Origin: an uncultured Marinobacter sp.
GTDB lineage: Bacteria; Pseudomonadota; Gammaproteobacteria; Pseudomonadales; Oleiphilaceae
Length of the DNA: 40,466 nt
Direction: 5' to 3'
NCBI GenBank assembly: GCA_913057975.1
Contig: CAJXOQ010000011.1
Location: 1 to 40,466 of the forward strand
Shown: positions 33,200 to 40,466 of the stretch, one piece after another
Layout: every line of letters starts with the position of its first letter
How positions within the stretch are numbered: the stretch's first letter is position 1
Notes under the pieces: generated by a model
Told to the model about the DNA's origin: nothing
Seen by the model: the letters and a program-made list of their open reading frames with translations, nothing else
Database searches by the model: none
Position numbers and translations under genes: made by a program

Positions 33200-33233
33200 G
33201 CGGAGTCTGTTCGGGGCTTCACCCCGCCTCCGC
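33200..33233 (+). terminator. Nested hairpin after the iclR-type gene
   Basis: GCGGAG (33200-33205) pairs with CTCCGC (33228-33233), enclosing CGGGG-CTTCA-CCCCG. It starts 13 bp after the IclR stop and is followed by TTTGCT. This is a plausible though imperfect terminator of the HutG-TRAP-IclR operon. Confidence 0.55.
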
Positions 33234-33309
33234 TTTGCTGCGGTGCCCAAATCGCTGTTGCGAGTTGTCGAAGCAGGTTCTCACCAAAGCTAACGATCAA
33301 ACCGTCTTC

Positions 33310-33346
33310 CACAAAAAAGCCCCACATCTAGCGGGGCTTTTTTGTG
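33310..33346. terminator. Bidirectional rho-independent terminator
   Basis: Two 14-base arms, 33310-33323 and 33333-33346, pair perfectly around a 9-base loop; the GCCCC/GGGGC core is flanked by six As and six Ts so that each strand ends in a T-run. It serves the tRNA on the leftward strand, ending 5 bp after its CCA, and the upstream rightward operon. Confidence 0.93.
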
Positions 33347-33351
33347 AAAGA

Positions 33352-33428
33352 TGGCCCGCCCGTCAGGATTCGAACCTGAGACCTTTGCCTCCGGAGGGCA
33401 ACGCTCTATCCAGCTGAGCTACGGGCGG
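33352..33428 (-). tRNA. tRNA-Arg (anticodon CCG)
   Basis: A 77-nt tRNA gene. Acceptor arms CCGCCCG and CGGGCGG pair over seven bases, with discriminator G and an encoded CCA at 33354-33352. The D-arm is GCTCAGCTGGATAGAGC; the anticodon stem TTGCC/GGCAA encloses loop CTCCGGA with anticodon CCG, reading CGG. The T-arm is TCAGG-TTCGAAT-CCTGA. The 101 bp between it and the kinase gene (33429-33529) hold its promoter; I recognise no strong consensus there. Confidence 0.97.
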
Positions 33429-33529
33429 ATGAAATCTAACGCTTTGGCGCCAATTTCGAGTGCGCAATCTTACGTGTGATGGGGGGCTCTGTCCAGTCCT
33501 GTTGGTGGCGATCTGCCGTCCATTGGGCA

Positions 33530-35374
33530 TCAACCAGGGATATTCTTTGCCCTGGGATTTTTGGGGTAGTAACGCTCCGGTAGTCGTTCGATATGAGGGA
33601 AGAAACGGGTGTCCTTGTAGGGCATTTTCATAAAGCCGGAAACGCCCAGGCCAGTAATCTGGCCCACCGCGGACAGTATCTCGTCCAGCAGGCGGCTGAA
33701 TTCACGTTCCCGGTCCGGGTCCAGCAGGCGGTAATGGCTGTGGATCTTGAGGTGGCGGGGCAGGGCTTCGAAGATGATCATGCCGGTGTGGTGGATGTCG
33801 TTGAGGGATTCCAGCGCGGTGATGATGGTTTGCGGCAGCACCAGGAATTCTTCCGGGTCGGGGCCGTCTTCGAAGTAGGAATGAACCCGTGACTCGTCTT
33901 CCACCTCCGGCGCGGCGCTGACTTCGTATTTCAATTGCATGCCGGGCTCGGGCACGAAAGGCTGGTCGGGTTCGGCGCGGTCGATGTGGAGGGTGTTGCG
34001 GGCGTTGAACAGGCAACTCTTGAAAATTCCCTGACGGTAGATCGCCTGGGCCAGGTACACCATATTGTTGACGGCGCGGATGAAGGCGGTTTTCAGTGTC
34101 GGGTCATGCAGGTTCAGGGACGTGTCGATATAAACGCCATCGGTTTCCCAGCGCACGGCCAGGCCCCCTTCGACGGGATACCGCCCCAGTCGGCTGACGG
34201 CGGCCAGGAAGGCTTTTTCGGTTTCTCCCATGCCTTGCATGAAATTTTTATAGTAGCGGTCCAGCTGCACATCGTTCACATCATTGAGGGTTTCCGGGGC
34301 GCCTTCCTGGCGGAGGAAAGACTTCCGGGAGCTGTAAACGACCGTGTCGATTTCATGATCGGAGGCGCGGGTCCACACCGGCACCATGGGGGCCAGCGGT
34401 GGTTCCGTGAGATCGATCATCACCGTGCGTGCCATTCGCGACATTTCGTTCAGGTAGTAGTCACCGGCTTTTCGCCGGGTCTGTGGGTCCGGGGACAGCA
34501 TTCCGTCGAGCATGCGGGCGAATTCCATGGGCAGCCCTAGGGACGCGGCGGGAATGGCCTGGTGCCCGAACCGGCAAGACTGGCCGGATGCCAGCGCATA
34601 CAGTGTGCCCGCAGCGCCCTGTTCATCAAAGCGAGGGGAAGACAGCCCACCGTTCAGTTGTTCCTCACCGATGAAGTAGACATCCCCCAGCCGGGCGTTG
34701 GTCTGTTGCAGGTTATCGGACATCAATTCCATCACGTTGGTGGTGAGGAACTGCTGGTTAGCGTCCAGCTGGGCGAACACCGACGAGCCCCAGTCGATCA
34801 GGGCAATGTTCTCGGTGCTGGCGTCAAACACCAGGTTCGAGGGTTTGATGTCACCGTGCACGATGGGGCGCCCCGAGGGGCCATTCTCGCGGCGCAGGTT
34901 GCGCAGGATATCCGCAATCTGGTCGGCAATCCGCATGACCAGTCTGGGCTTCAGTCGGCCCTCCCGCAGGGACACCTCTTCCAGGTTCAGGCCTGCCGCG
35001 CGTTCCATCACCAGGATGGGTTGGTTGTGGGCCCGTTGATAGGCAACCAGGCGAGGCACCCTCGGATGCCGGACCTGCTCGAGGATATAGGCTTCATCCT
35101 CCAGTCGGTCCTGCAGGTGTTGGGGAAGGTTGATGCGGGTGAATTTGAAGACGTGTTCGGGGCCGGAGCTGTCCTGGTGTGGCAGGCGGCCGGCAAATAC
35201 GAAGCCGTAGGCGCCTTTGCCGATCAGTTCGATGTCCTGGTAACCCAGTTGGCGGAGCTGGGCGGCGCAGAGCGCCACCCAGTCCTTGAGCTTCTTGGCA
35301 TCGTCATGGCTGAGCAGATAGATCGACTGCTCTTCTGGGATGTAGAACTGCTGCAGTTGCGTCTTCTGCGCCAT
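33530..35374 (-). CDS. Hanks-type protein kinase, bkd-linked
   Basis: A 614-residue soluble protein with a eukaryotic-like kinase domain in its first ~310 residues: glycine loop GKGAYGFVF (52-60), ATP lysine K77 in VFKFTR, catalytic loop HGDIKPSN (173-180; the usual HRD is HGD) and metal motif DWG (194-196; usual DFG). Catalytic lysine, aspartates and asparagine are retained, so activity is plausible. The C-terminal ~300 residues match no family I recognise. It has no membrane segment. ATG 35374 follows GGAG and lies 9 bp after the E2 gene, in the same operon as the branched-chain dehydrogenase. It could be a regulatory kinase of that complex, or a small-molecule kinase of this fold. Confidence 0.88.
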   Translation of the reverse strand: MAQKTQLQQFYIPEEQSIYLLSHDDAKKLKDWVALCAAQLRQLGYQDIELIGKGAYGFVFAGRLPHQDSSGPEHVFKFTRINLPQHLQDRLEDEAYILEQVRHPRVPRLVAYQRAHNQPILVMERAAGLNLEEVSLREGRLKPRLVMRIADQIADILRNLRRENGPSGRPIVHGDIKPSNLVFDASTENIALIDWGSSVFAQLDANQQFLTTNVMELMSDNLQQTNARLGDVYFIGEEQLNGGLSSPRFDEQGAAGTLYALASGQSCRFGHQAIPAASLGLPMEFARMLDGMLSPDPQTRRKAGDYYLNEMSRMARTVMIDLTEPPLAPMVPVWTRASDHEIDTVVYSSRKSFLRQEGAPETLNDVNDVQLDRYYKNFMQGMGETEKAFLAAVSRLGRYPVEGGLAVRWETDGVYIDTSLNLHDPTLKTAFIRAVNNMVYLAQAIYRQGIFKSCLFNARNTLHIDRAEPDQPFVPEPGMQLKYEVSAAPEVEDESRVHSYFEDGPDPEEFLVLPQTIITALESLNDIHHTGMIIFEALPRHLKIHSHYRLLDPDREREFSRLLDEILSAVGQITGLGVSGFMKMPYKDTRFFPHIERLPERYYPKNPRAKNIPG

Positions 35375-35383
35375 GATGCTCCG

Positions 35384-36994
35384 TCAGCCTAGATGCAGCA
35401 GCATCGACTGCGGCGATTCCAGGTAGCCTTTCCAGCGATTGCAGAAGCGCGCAATGGTGCCGCCATCAATAATGCGATGGTCGCCCGCCCAGCTCACGGT
35501 CATGATGGACCGCTCGACCACCTGGCCATTGCTGTCAAAGCGCGGCAGTTTCTGGGTACGGCCAAGGGCCACAATCGCCACTTCCGGTGGGTTGATGATC
35601 GGGGCGGCGTAGGTGCCACCCAAAGCGCCAATATTGGAAATGGTGATGGTGCCACCCTTGAGATCCTCCTGGCTGACACGGCCCGAACGGGCAGCCTCGG
35701 TCAGGCGAGCTACCTCGTCTGCAATGCCCAGCAGGGTAAGGTCTTCCACACCCTTGATGTTGGGAACCATCAGCCCGGCCTTGCCGTCCACGGCCATGCC
35801 GATATTGCACTGTGGCTGGTAGTGGATCTCGGTGACGTCGTCGTTGAGGCGGCTGTTGAGTACCGGGTACTCCTGCACCGCCAGGGCCATGGCCTTCATG
35901 AAGAAGGGCATCAGGGTCAGCCTTGATCCGCTGGCTTCGGCTTCTGGTTTCAGTTGCTCCCGTAGTTTCAGCAGGTCGGTGACATCGATGTCCTCACTGT
36001 AGATGAAGTGGGGAATGGTGGTCGCCGAGGTAACCATGCTGCGGGCCATGGCGGCTTTCATGCCGCGGATGGGCTCAACACGCACTTCCTGTTCCCGGGA
36101 TGGCCGGCGGCGCTCACCGCCTGAGCCTGCCGGTTGCGACTCGCCGTCGCTGTCCTGTGCCGGTGAGGTTGTGGCGGGTTTGTCGAGATGAGCCAGTACA
36201 TCGGCCTTCAGTACCCGGCCGTCCTTGCCGGAACCTGCGATGTCCGCCAGGTCCAGGTCGTGTTCGCGGACAATGCGGCGTACAGCCGGGCTGGCCGGCG
36301 TCCGCGGTTGGTTGCGGGATACGACGGGTTGCGCGGTGGTTGGCGTTGGTTTCGATTCTGCTTCCGCGGCTGCTTGTGACGTTTTCCTGGCCTGGGCCGG
36401 CTCGTCACGCTCACGGGGAACGAACTCAAACAGCGGTGAATGCACTCGCGCCATTTCCTGCTGCTTATGGTAAAGCTTCGTGACACGGCCGGCCTTGGGG
36501 GCGGTGATCTCGACCATGGCCTTGTCGGTCATGACGTCCACCACCGGCTGGTCTTCTTCGATCTCGTCGCCCTCGGCCACGCGCCATTCCACCACTTCGC
36601 ATTCGACGATGCCTTCGCCGATGTCGGGAAGGATGAAGTCCTCCGTTGGGTCATCGCCATCGGCTTCGCCGGAGCTTGCTTGTGCCTGGGTTGCTGGCGT
36701 TTCGCTGGCCGTTTCCGGGGCTTTGGGCTCAGGCGTTGAATCTTGCTGGCTGTCGCCGCCTTCCTCCACCAGTTCAAACAACGGGGCGTGCACTTTCGCG
36801 ATGTCCCCTTCCTTGTGATAGAGGCGTGTCACCTTGCCTTTATAGGGCGCCGGGATCTCCACCAGCGCCTTGTCGGTCATGACTTCGGCCACCGGCTGGT
36901 CTTCTTCGATGATGTCGCCTTCGCTGACCAGCCACTTGACCAGTTCGCACTCCACGATACCTTCGCCGATATCGGGCAGTATAAAATCACTCAT
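35384..36994 (-). CDS. bkdB: Branched-chain 2-oxoacid dehydrogenase E2, two lipoyl domains
   Basis: A 536-residue dihydrolipoyl acyltransferase, the core of the complex. Two lipoyl domains occupy about 1-78 (modified K42 in MTDKALVEI) and 118-194 (K158 in MTDKAMVEI), joined by a Pro/Ala/Ser-rich linker. A peripheral-subunit-binding domain spans about 232-270, and the catalytic domain ends with GDHRIIDGG (His506, Asp510). Most branched-chain E2s have one lipoyl domain; two is less usual but known. ATG 36994 follows AGGAG. It lies between E1 beta and the kinase. Pyruvate or acetoin specificity is an alternative, but the E1 subunits point to branched-chain substrates. Confidence 0.9.
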   Translation of the reverse strand: MSDFILPDIGEGIVECELVKWLVSEGDIIEEDQPVAEVMTDKALVEIPAPYKGKVTRLYHKEGDIAKVHAPLFELVEEGGDSQQDSTPEPKAPETASETPATQAQASSGEADGDDPTEDFILPDIGEGIVECEVVEWRVAEGDEIEEDQPVVDVMTDKAMVEITAPKAGRVTKLYHKQQEMARVHSPLFEFVPRERDEPAQARKTSQAAAEAESKPTPTTAQPVVSRNQPRTPASPAVRRIVREHDLDLADIAGSGKDGRVLKADVLAHLDKPATTSPAQDSDGESQPAGSGGERRRPSREQEVRVEPIRGMKAAMARSMVTSATTIPHFIYSEDIDVTDLLKLREQLKPEAEASGSRLTLMPFFMKAMALAVQEYPVLNSRLNDDVTEIHYQPQCNIGMAVDGKAGLMVPNIKGVEDLTLLGIADEVARLTEAARSGRVSQEDLKGGTITISNIGALGGTYAAPIINPPEVAIVALGRTQKLPRFDSNGQVVERSIMTVSWAGDHRIIDGGTIARFCNRWKGYLESPQSMLLHLG

Positions 36995-37020
36995 GATTGC
37001 TCTCCTGTCCTGATATCAAC

Positions 37021-37998
37021 CTAGAAATCCACGCTCGACCTGATGGCCTCGTAGACCTTCAGGTGATTGGGCAGGTGCTCTTTTTCCAGCACCAGCGGGA
37101 AGGGGGTGTCCATCCCGGTCACGCGAGCGATCGGGGATTCCAGGTACAGGAAGCAGCGCTCCTGTATGGTCGCCGCGATTTCACCGGCAAAACCACCGGT
37201 CAGTGGCGCTTCGTGGGTGACCACCAGGCGCCCGGTCTTGAGTACCGACTTGGCCACGGTTTCCACATCCCAGGGCAGGATGGTTCTCAGGTCGATGACT
37301 TCACAGGAAATGCCTTCTTTCTCCGCCCGTTCGACGGCGTGCTCAATCACTTCCATCTGCGCACCCCAGCCCAACACGGTGATATCGGTGCCTTCCTTGA
37401 TCACTTCGGCTTCGCCCAGCGGCAGCCGGTAGTCTTCGTCGGGCACTTCCCCGACGGAGGCGCGGTAGAGGCGCTTGGGTTCGAAGAACAGGGTCGGGTT
37501 GGGGTCGTGGATGGCGCCCAGTAGCAGGCCTTTGGCCTGATGCGGGTTGCGTGGCACCACGATTTTCAGGCCCGGTGTGTGGGCAAAGTAGGCTTCCGGC
37601 GATTGTGAGTGGTAAAGGCCGCCGGCGATGCCGCCGCCGTAGGGCGCACGAATCGTTAGCCCTCCCACGTCGAACAGACTGCCCGAGCGATAACGGAACT
37701 TGGCCGACTCGTTCACGATCTGGTCGAAGGCCGGGAAAATGTAATCGGCAAACTGAATCTCGGCCACGGGCACGGAACCCTGTGCGGCCAGGCCGTTGGC
37801 AAAACCGACGATACCCTGCTCGACCAGCGGCGTATTGAAACAGCGGTCCTTGCCGTATTTCTGTTGCAGGTTGCTGGTGGCGCGGAATACACCACCGAAA
37901 ATGCCCACGTCTTCACCGAAACACAGCACCCGCTCGTTGGCGGCCATGGCAGTGTCGAGGGCGTTGTTGATGGCCTGGAGCATATTCATCTGGGTCAT
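37021..37998 (-). CDS. bkdA2: Branched-chain 2-oxoacid dehydrogenase E1 beta
   Basis: A 325-residue transketolase-type subunit. Motifs include [58 protein letters not shown] and [19 protein letters not shown], closely matching the BCKDH beta pattern. I start at ATG 37998, with AGGAGG eight bases upstream, one base after the E1 alpha stop; a GTG at 38007 is too close to that site. It pairs with E1 alpha to form the thiamine-diphosphate-dependent decarboxylase. Confidence 0.92.
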   Translation of the reverse strand: MTQMNMLQAINNALDTAMAANERVLCFGEDVGIFGGVFRATSNLQQKYGKDRCFNTPLVEQGIVGFANGLAAQGSVPVAEIQFADYIFPAFDQIVNESAKFRYRSGSLFDVGGLTIRAPYGGGIAGGLYHSQSPEAYFAHTPGLKIVVPRNPHQAKGLLLGAIHDPNPTLFFEPKRLYRASVGEVPDEDYRLPLGEAEVIKEGTDITVLGWGAQMEVIEHAVERAEKEGISCEVIDLRTILPWDVETVAKSVLKTGRLVVTHEAPLTGGFAGEIAATIQERCFLYLESPIARVTGMDTPFPLVLEKEHLPNHLKVYEAIRSSVDF

Positions 37999-37999
37999 C

Positions 38000-39184
38000 T
38001 CACGCACCTCCTTTTGCTTGTTCTGCGGTTTTCGGATATTCGTCCGGATGCCGGCGGATGTGCGCCTTGAGTTTGTCGAATTGCTCGGCCAGGCCCGGTG
38101 GTACTTCGTCGTAGACGTCGCTCACCAGGGTATCGAGCGCGGGTGGCGGCCGCTTCTGTGCCCGTTTCATGGTTTCGAGCACTTCCCGGCGCATGTTTTC
38201 CTGCAGCTGCTTCTCGTCGTCCTCGCTCCACCACTTCTTGCGTTCGAGCCAGAGGCGCATGCGCAGGATCGGGTCTTTCTCGCGCCATACGGATTCCTCA
38301 TCCTTGCTGCGGTAACCGGAGGGGTCATCAGAGGAAGAGTGTGCCGCCAGGCGGTAGGTCATGGTTTCAATCAACACCGGGCGGTTGTGCTCCACTGCCA
38401 GCTTGCGGGCTTCCTTGGTGGCCTCATGCACGGCGAGGATGTCATTGCCGTCGACACGGATCACGTCCATCTTGTAGCCATACGCCCTGGGTGCCACGCC
38501 GTCAGCGGCGAACTGCTCGGCGGCGGGGGTGGAAATGGCATAGCCGTTGTTCCGGCACAGGAAAATAACCGGAACGCGGTGGACGGCGGCCATGTTCAGG
38601 GCGGCGTGGAAGTCCCCTTCCGATGCGGCGCCTTCGCCAAAGTAGGTGATGGTGCAGTGGCCTTCGCCCGCCAGCTTCTGACCATAGGCGTAGCCCGTGG
38701 CCTGGGGGATTTGCGTGGCCAGTGGCGAGGAAATGGTCATGTAGTTCAGCTTGCGGGAACCGTAATGAACCGGCATCTGGCGGCCTTTGCCGTAGTCCAG
38801 TTCGTTGCCGAACAGCTGGTTCATGAATTCATCGATGGAGAAGCCGCGATAGGTCAGAGAGCCCTGTTCGCGGTATTGAGCCATGATCATGTCGGCGTCA
38901 TCCAGTGCGGCGGTACTGCCGATAACCGCGGCTTCCTCGCCGGTGCACTGCATGTAAAAGCTCAGGCGCCCCTGCCGTTGGGCCGCGAGCATGCGTTCGT
39001 CGAGAATCCGGGTAGTGACCATCGCCCGGTAGATGCGCAGGGCTTTGTCTTTGTCGAGCTCAGGAGCCTTGGCGCCTTTGTAGAGCGAGCCATCCTGCTT
39101 GAGTAACTTGAAGGTGGGAATTCGGAATTCCGCACCGTCGGTAAAAACCGGGTTATAAACAACTTTGGATTTTGTTGTTGTCAT
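38000..39184 (-). CDS. bkdA1: Branched-chain 2-oxoacid dehydrogenase E1 alpha
   Basis: A 394-residue thiamine-diphosphate enzyme subunit. The cofactor motif runs from GEGAASEGD (183-191) to CRNN (210-213). [18 protein letters not shown] and [18 protein letters not shown] resemble mitochondrial BCKDHA strongly, supporting branched-chain substrates. The loop [11 protein letters not shown] (282-292) is equivalent to the region phosphorylated in mammals. ATG 39184 follows GGAAGAGG; the frame extends 13 codons upstream. It is the first gene of the bkd-kinase operon. No E3 gene follows, so lipoamide dehydrogenase must come from elsewhere. Confidence 0.93.
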   Translation of the reverse strand: MTTTKSKVVYNPVFTDGAEFRIPTFKLLKQDGSLYKGAKAPELDKDKALRIYRAMVTTRILDERMLAAQRQGRLSFYMQCTGEEAAVIGSTAALDDADMIMAQYREQGSLTYRGFSIDEFMNQLFGNELDYGKGRQMPVHYGSRKLNYMTISSPLATQIPQATGYAYGQKLAGEGHCTITYFGEGAASEGDFHAALNMAAVHRVPVIFLCRNNGYAISTPAAEQFAADGVAPRAYGYKMDVIRVDGNDILAVHEATKEARKLAVEHNRPVLIETMTYRLAAHSSSDDPSGYRSKDEESVWREKDPILRMRLWLERKKWWSEDDEKQLQENMRREVLETMKRAQKRPPPALDTLVSDVYDEVPPGLAEQFDKLKAHIRRHPDEYPKTAEQAKGGA

Positions 39185-39252
39185 AATCCTCTTCCTGGGG
39201 TAGTGGCCTGAGGAACAAAACACCCCTTGTGAGGGTGTCGATGCTTGCTTTG

Positions 39253-39258
39253 AGTATA
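39253..39258 (-). promoter_or_regulatory. Candidate -10 box of the bkd operon
   Basis: TATACT on the leftward strand (39258-39253), 69 bp upstream of the E1 alpha ATG. No convincing -35 hexamer is seen at 16-18 bp, which would fit an activated or regulated promoter. Confidence 0.4.
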
Positions 39259-39303
39259 GCCAAACTGACGGAACCTGGTGCGGCCTGGATCAGATTTGGC
39301 TAA

Positions 39304-39323
39304 AGTTTACCTTAACGTAAACT
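39304..39323. promoter_or_regulatory. LiuR-like palindrome upstream of bkd genes
   Basis: AGTTTAC and GTAAACT flank a 6-bp spacer (CTTAAC). The pattern GTTTAC..TAACGTAAAC resembles, from memory, the motif of LiuR, the MerR-type regulator of branched-chain amino-acid catabolism in gammaproteobacteria. It lies 120 bp upstream of E1 alpha and just after the end of the YaeQ gene. Confidence 0.6.
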
Positions 39324-39356
39324 GGATCGTTCTGGTAGACCCCGGCGGGGGATTTT

Positions 39357-39899
39357 TTACACAGGGTAGAGCGGCAGGGGTGTCACACTGACGAGCGTGT
39401 CGTCGTTGCCAATATTGACGGTGCTGTCCTGGACGGTGCATTGCAGGTTCATGCCGCGCTCAGCCAGGGCAGCCAGCGACTCGGTGTCGTCTGTCGGCAG
39501 GTCGATGATGGTGAGGTTGTCGAAGCGAGTCAGTTTGCCCTGGTGTTTCTCCCACCACAGTGGCACGGCGCGGCCACCGTAAGTGTAGAGAATCACTTTG
39601 TCGGCCCGGTTGCAGGCCTTGCGCAGGCGGCTCTCGTCGGGCAGGCCGAGCTCGATCCACAGTTCGATCTCGTCGCTCAGGCTTTTTTGCCAAAGATCCG
39701 GCTCGTCGTCCGTGCTGATCCCTTTGGTGAATTCCAGGCTCTCGCTGGCGTTCAGTATGAAAGCCAGCAGGCGTATCATCATGCGCTCGTCGGTTTCCGA
39801 GGGGTGGCGGGCGATGGTGAGGTGGTGGTCACCATAATAGTGCCGGTCCATATCCGCGATGTTCAGTGTTGCTTTAAAGATGGTTGCCTTGAGCGCCAT
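39357..39899 (-). CDS. yaeQ: YaeQ-family protein
   Basis: A 180-residue protein matching YaeQ along its whole length: MALKATIFKATLNIADMDRH, HPSETDERMMIRLLAFIL and DEPDLWQKSLSDEIELWIE with the PD-(D/E)xK-like core, then RKACNRADKVILYTYGG. The fold resembles restriction endonucleases, but no activity is established; it was once linked to RfaH suppression in Enterobacteria. It is a single gene upstream of the bkd promoter in the same direction and divergent from cidA. Confidence 0.94.
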   Translation of the reverse strand: MALKATIFKATLNIADMDRHYYGDHHLTIARHPSETDERMMIRLLAFILNASESLEFTKGISTDDEPDLWQKSLSDEIELWIELGLPDESRLRKACNRADKVILYTYGGRAVPLWWEKHQGKLTRFDNLTIIDLPTDDTESLAALAERGMNLQCTVQDSTVNIGNDDTLVSVTPLPLYPV

Positions 39900-39974
39900 G
39901 GGGTATCCGAACTGGTGTCAAACTTTGGGTATGGGCTAGTGTAGAGCAATTCGTTACTTGATGAGCATGACAAT

Positions 39975-40340
39975 ATGTCGATGTTGCGGGGTTTCCTGAC
40001 TCTGGTTTTATGTTTCATGCTTGGCGAAGCCTTGCGACTGGTTTTCCTGATTCCGGTCAGCGGCGGTGTGCTGGGCATGATTCTGATGACAATCACGCTG
40101 ATGCTGAAGGGCAGTGTCAGTGATGATCTGGCCACGGCGAGCCAGGGGCTGATTTCGGTGCTGGTGCTGCTGATCATGCCGGGCGTGGTGGGTGTGTTCT
40201 TCTCGGCTGATCAGTTCAGCGGGCAGTGGCTGGCGGTGGCGGGAGCGCTCTTGGTTGGCACCTTTTTGAGTGTGCTGACCACGCTGCTGCTGATGGGGTC
40301 TCTGGTCAAGGCAGGGCAGCGGAGAGCGTCGGATGACTGA
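39975..40340 (+). CDS. CidA/LrgA-family membrane protein
   Basis: A 121-residue membrane protein with four helices, fitting the holin-like CidA/LrgA family: LCFMLGEALRLVFLIPVSGGVLG and LVLLIMPGVVGVFF are the conserved blocks. Family members act with CidB/LrgB in cell lysis control or in pyruvate and other short-chain acid transport. ATG 39975 has only a weak ribosome-binding site. Its stop overlaps the next gene by eight bases, the usual cidA-cidB arrangement. The 75-bp gap to yaeQ holds no recognised signal. Confidence 0.9.
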   Translation: MSMLRGFLTLVLCFMLGEALRLVFLIPVSGGVLGMILMTITLMLKGSVSDDLATASQGLISVLVLLIMPGVVGVFFSADQFSGQWLAVAGALLVGTFLSVLTTLLLMGSLVKAGQRRASDD

Positions 40341-40417
40341 TCTTCTGGAACGTTTTTTCGCACTTCCCAATACCCTGTCTGCGAGCCCGATACTGGCGAT
40401 TGGGTTAACCCTGGGCG
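40333..40417 (+). CDS. LrgB/CidB-family protein, N-terminal fragment
   Basis: The first 28 codons (MTDLLERFFALPNTLSASPI, then LAIGLTLG) of a membrane protein overlapping the CidA/LrgA gene and cut by the contig end. The position and hydrophobic start fit LrgB/CidB. Codons beyond 40417 are adapter and would add false residues. Confidence 0.7.
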
Positions 40418-40466
40418 CTGTCTCTTATACACATCTCCGAGCCCACGAGACGGACTCCTATCTCGT
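40418..40466 (-). other. Untrimmed Nextera i7 adapter (artefact)
   Basis: The exact reverse complement of bases 1-49: CTGTCTCTTATACACATCT (mosaic end), the linker, index GGACTCCT and part of the P7 arm. It is library sequence, not genome. Confidence 0.98.

Noticed and set aside
33235..33417. Short + strand frame ending with RQDSNLRPLPPEGNALSS
   Set aside because: A well-known false protein created by the antisense strand of tRNA-Arg; the tRNA structure is complete.
34562..35392. 276-codon open frame on the + strand
   Set aside because: Antisense to the protein kinase gene; shadow frame.
37796..39106. 436-codon open frame on the + strand
   Set aside because: Antisense to the E1 alpha and E1 beta genes; a shadow frame with no domain features.
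1..40466. 49-bp terminal inverted repeats suggesting a linear replicon or composite transposon
   Set aside because: The repeats are exactly the Nextera index adapter with a known index sequence; no transposase or replication gene is present.
1..40466. CRISPR arrays, prophage, insertion sequences, rRNA
   Set aside because: None seen; no spaced direct-repeat arrays, transposase, integrase or phage structural genes were found in any frame.

Overview
The window is one complete assembled contig of about 40.4 kb. Its first and last 49 bases are the same Illumina Nextera index adapter (ending in the 19-bp Tn5 mosaic end) in inverted orientation, so real sequence runs from 50 to 40417 and both outermost genes are cut. 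Gene content, high GC, tight operons with many GTG/TTG starts, and the family set (YaeQ, tRNA-Arg(CCG) with encoded CCA, BCKDH-type bkd genes, fused TAXI-TRAP permease, fdh genes with DUF3305/DUF3306) suggest a marine gammaproteobacterium, perhaps Marinobacter-like. That placement is an inference from gene content only; there is no rRNA gene here.

Left edge (50-2964): the 3' end of an EAL-domain protein, a SulP-type anion transporter and a cytochrome b561, with a 12-bp tandem repeat just before the cytochrome gene.

Centre (3008-22337): a formate dehydrogenase and molybdenum/tungsten island in four transcription units. (a) A leftward unit, 10384 to 3008: DUF3305, DUF3306, TorD-like chaperone, small Tat-target protein, FdhA (Cys type), FdhB (Fe-S), FdhC (cytochrome b), an overlooked 41-residue membrane microprotein, and a TusA-like sulfur carrier. 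(b) A divergent rightward unit, 10534 to 14552: polyferredoxin, Mrp/NBP35 ATPase, a biotin-ligase-like protein that appears to lack its catalytic lysine, and a DUF6505-like protein. (c) A leftward unit, 20141 to 14553: tungstate ABC transporter TupB-TupC-TupA, FdhD, MobA, MobB, MoeA. (d) A rightward pair: a helix-turn-helix plus periplasmic-binding-protein-like regulator and a MOT1-type molybdate permease. Together these import oxyanion, build and sulfurate the bis-guanylate cofactor, fold and export the enzyme, and pass formate electrons to the membrane.

Right-centre (22382-33186): a very large hybrid histidine kinase preceded by a possible small coupled ORF, a RidA imine deaminase with an FAD amine/amino-acid oxidase, and a divergent operon of a formimidoylglutamase-like hydrolase, TAXI solute-binding protein, DUF1850 protein, fused TRAP permease and IclR regulator. 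This looks like an uptake and catabolism unit for a nitrogenous organic acid.

Right edge (33187-40417): a terminator, tRNA-Arg(CCG), a Hanks-type protein kinase 9 nt downstream of the branched-chain 2-oxoacid dehydrogenase genes (E1 alpha, E1 beta, E2), YaeQ, and the start of a CidA/LrgA-LrgB pair. The most rewarding items are the microprotein and cofactor-handling accessory genes of the fdh island, the W/Mo-sensing regulator, and the kinase next to a BCKDH whose E1 alpha keeps the serine-rich loop that is phosphorylated in mammals.
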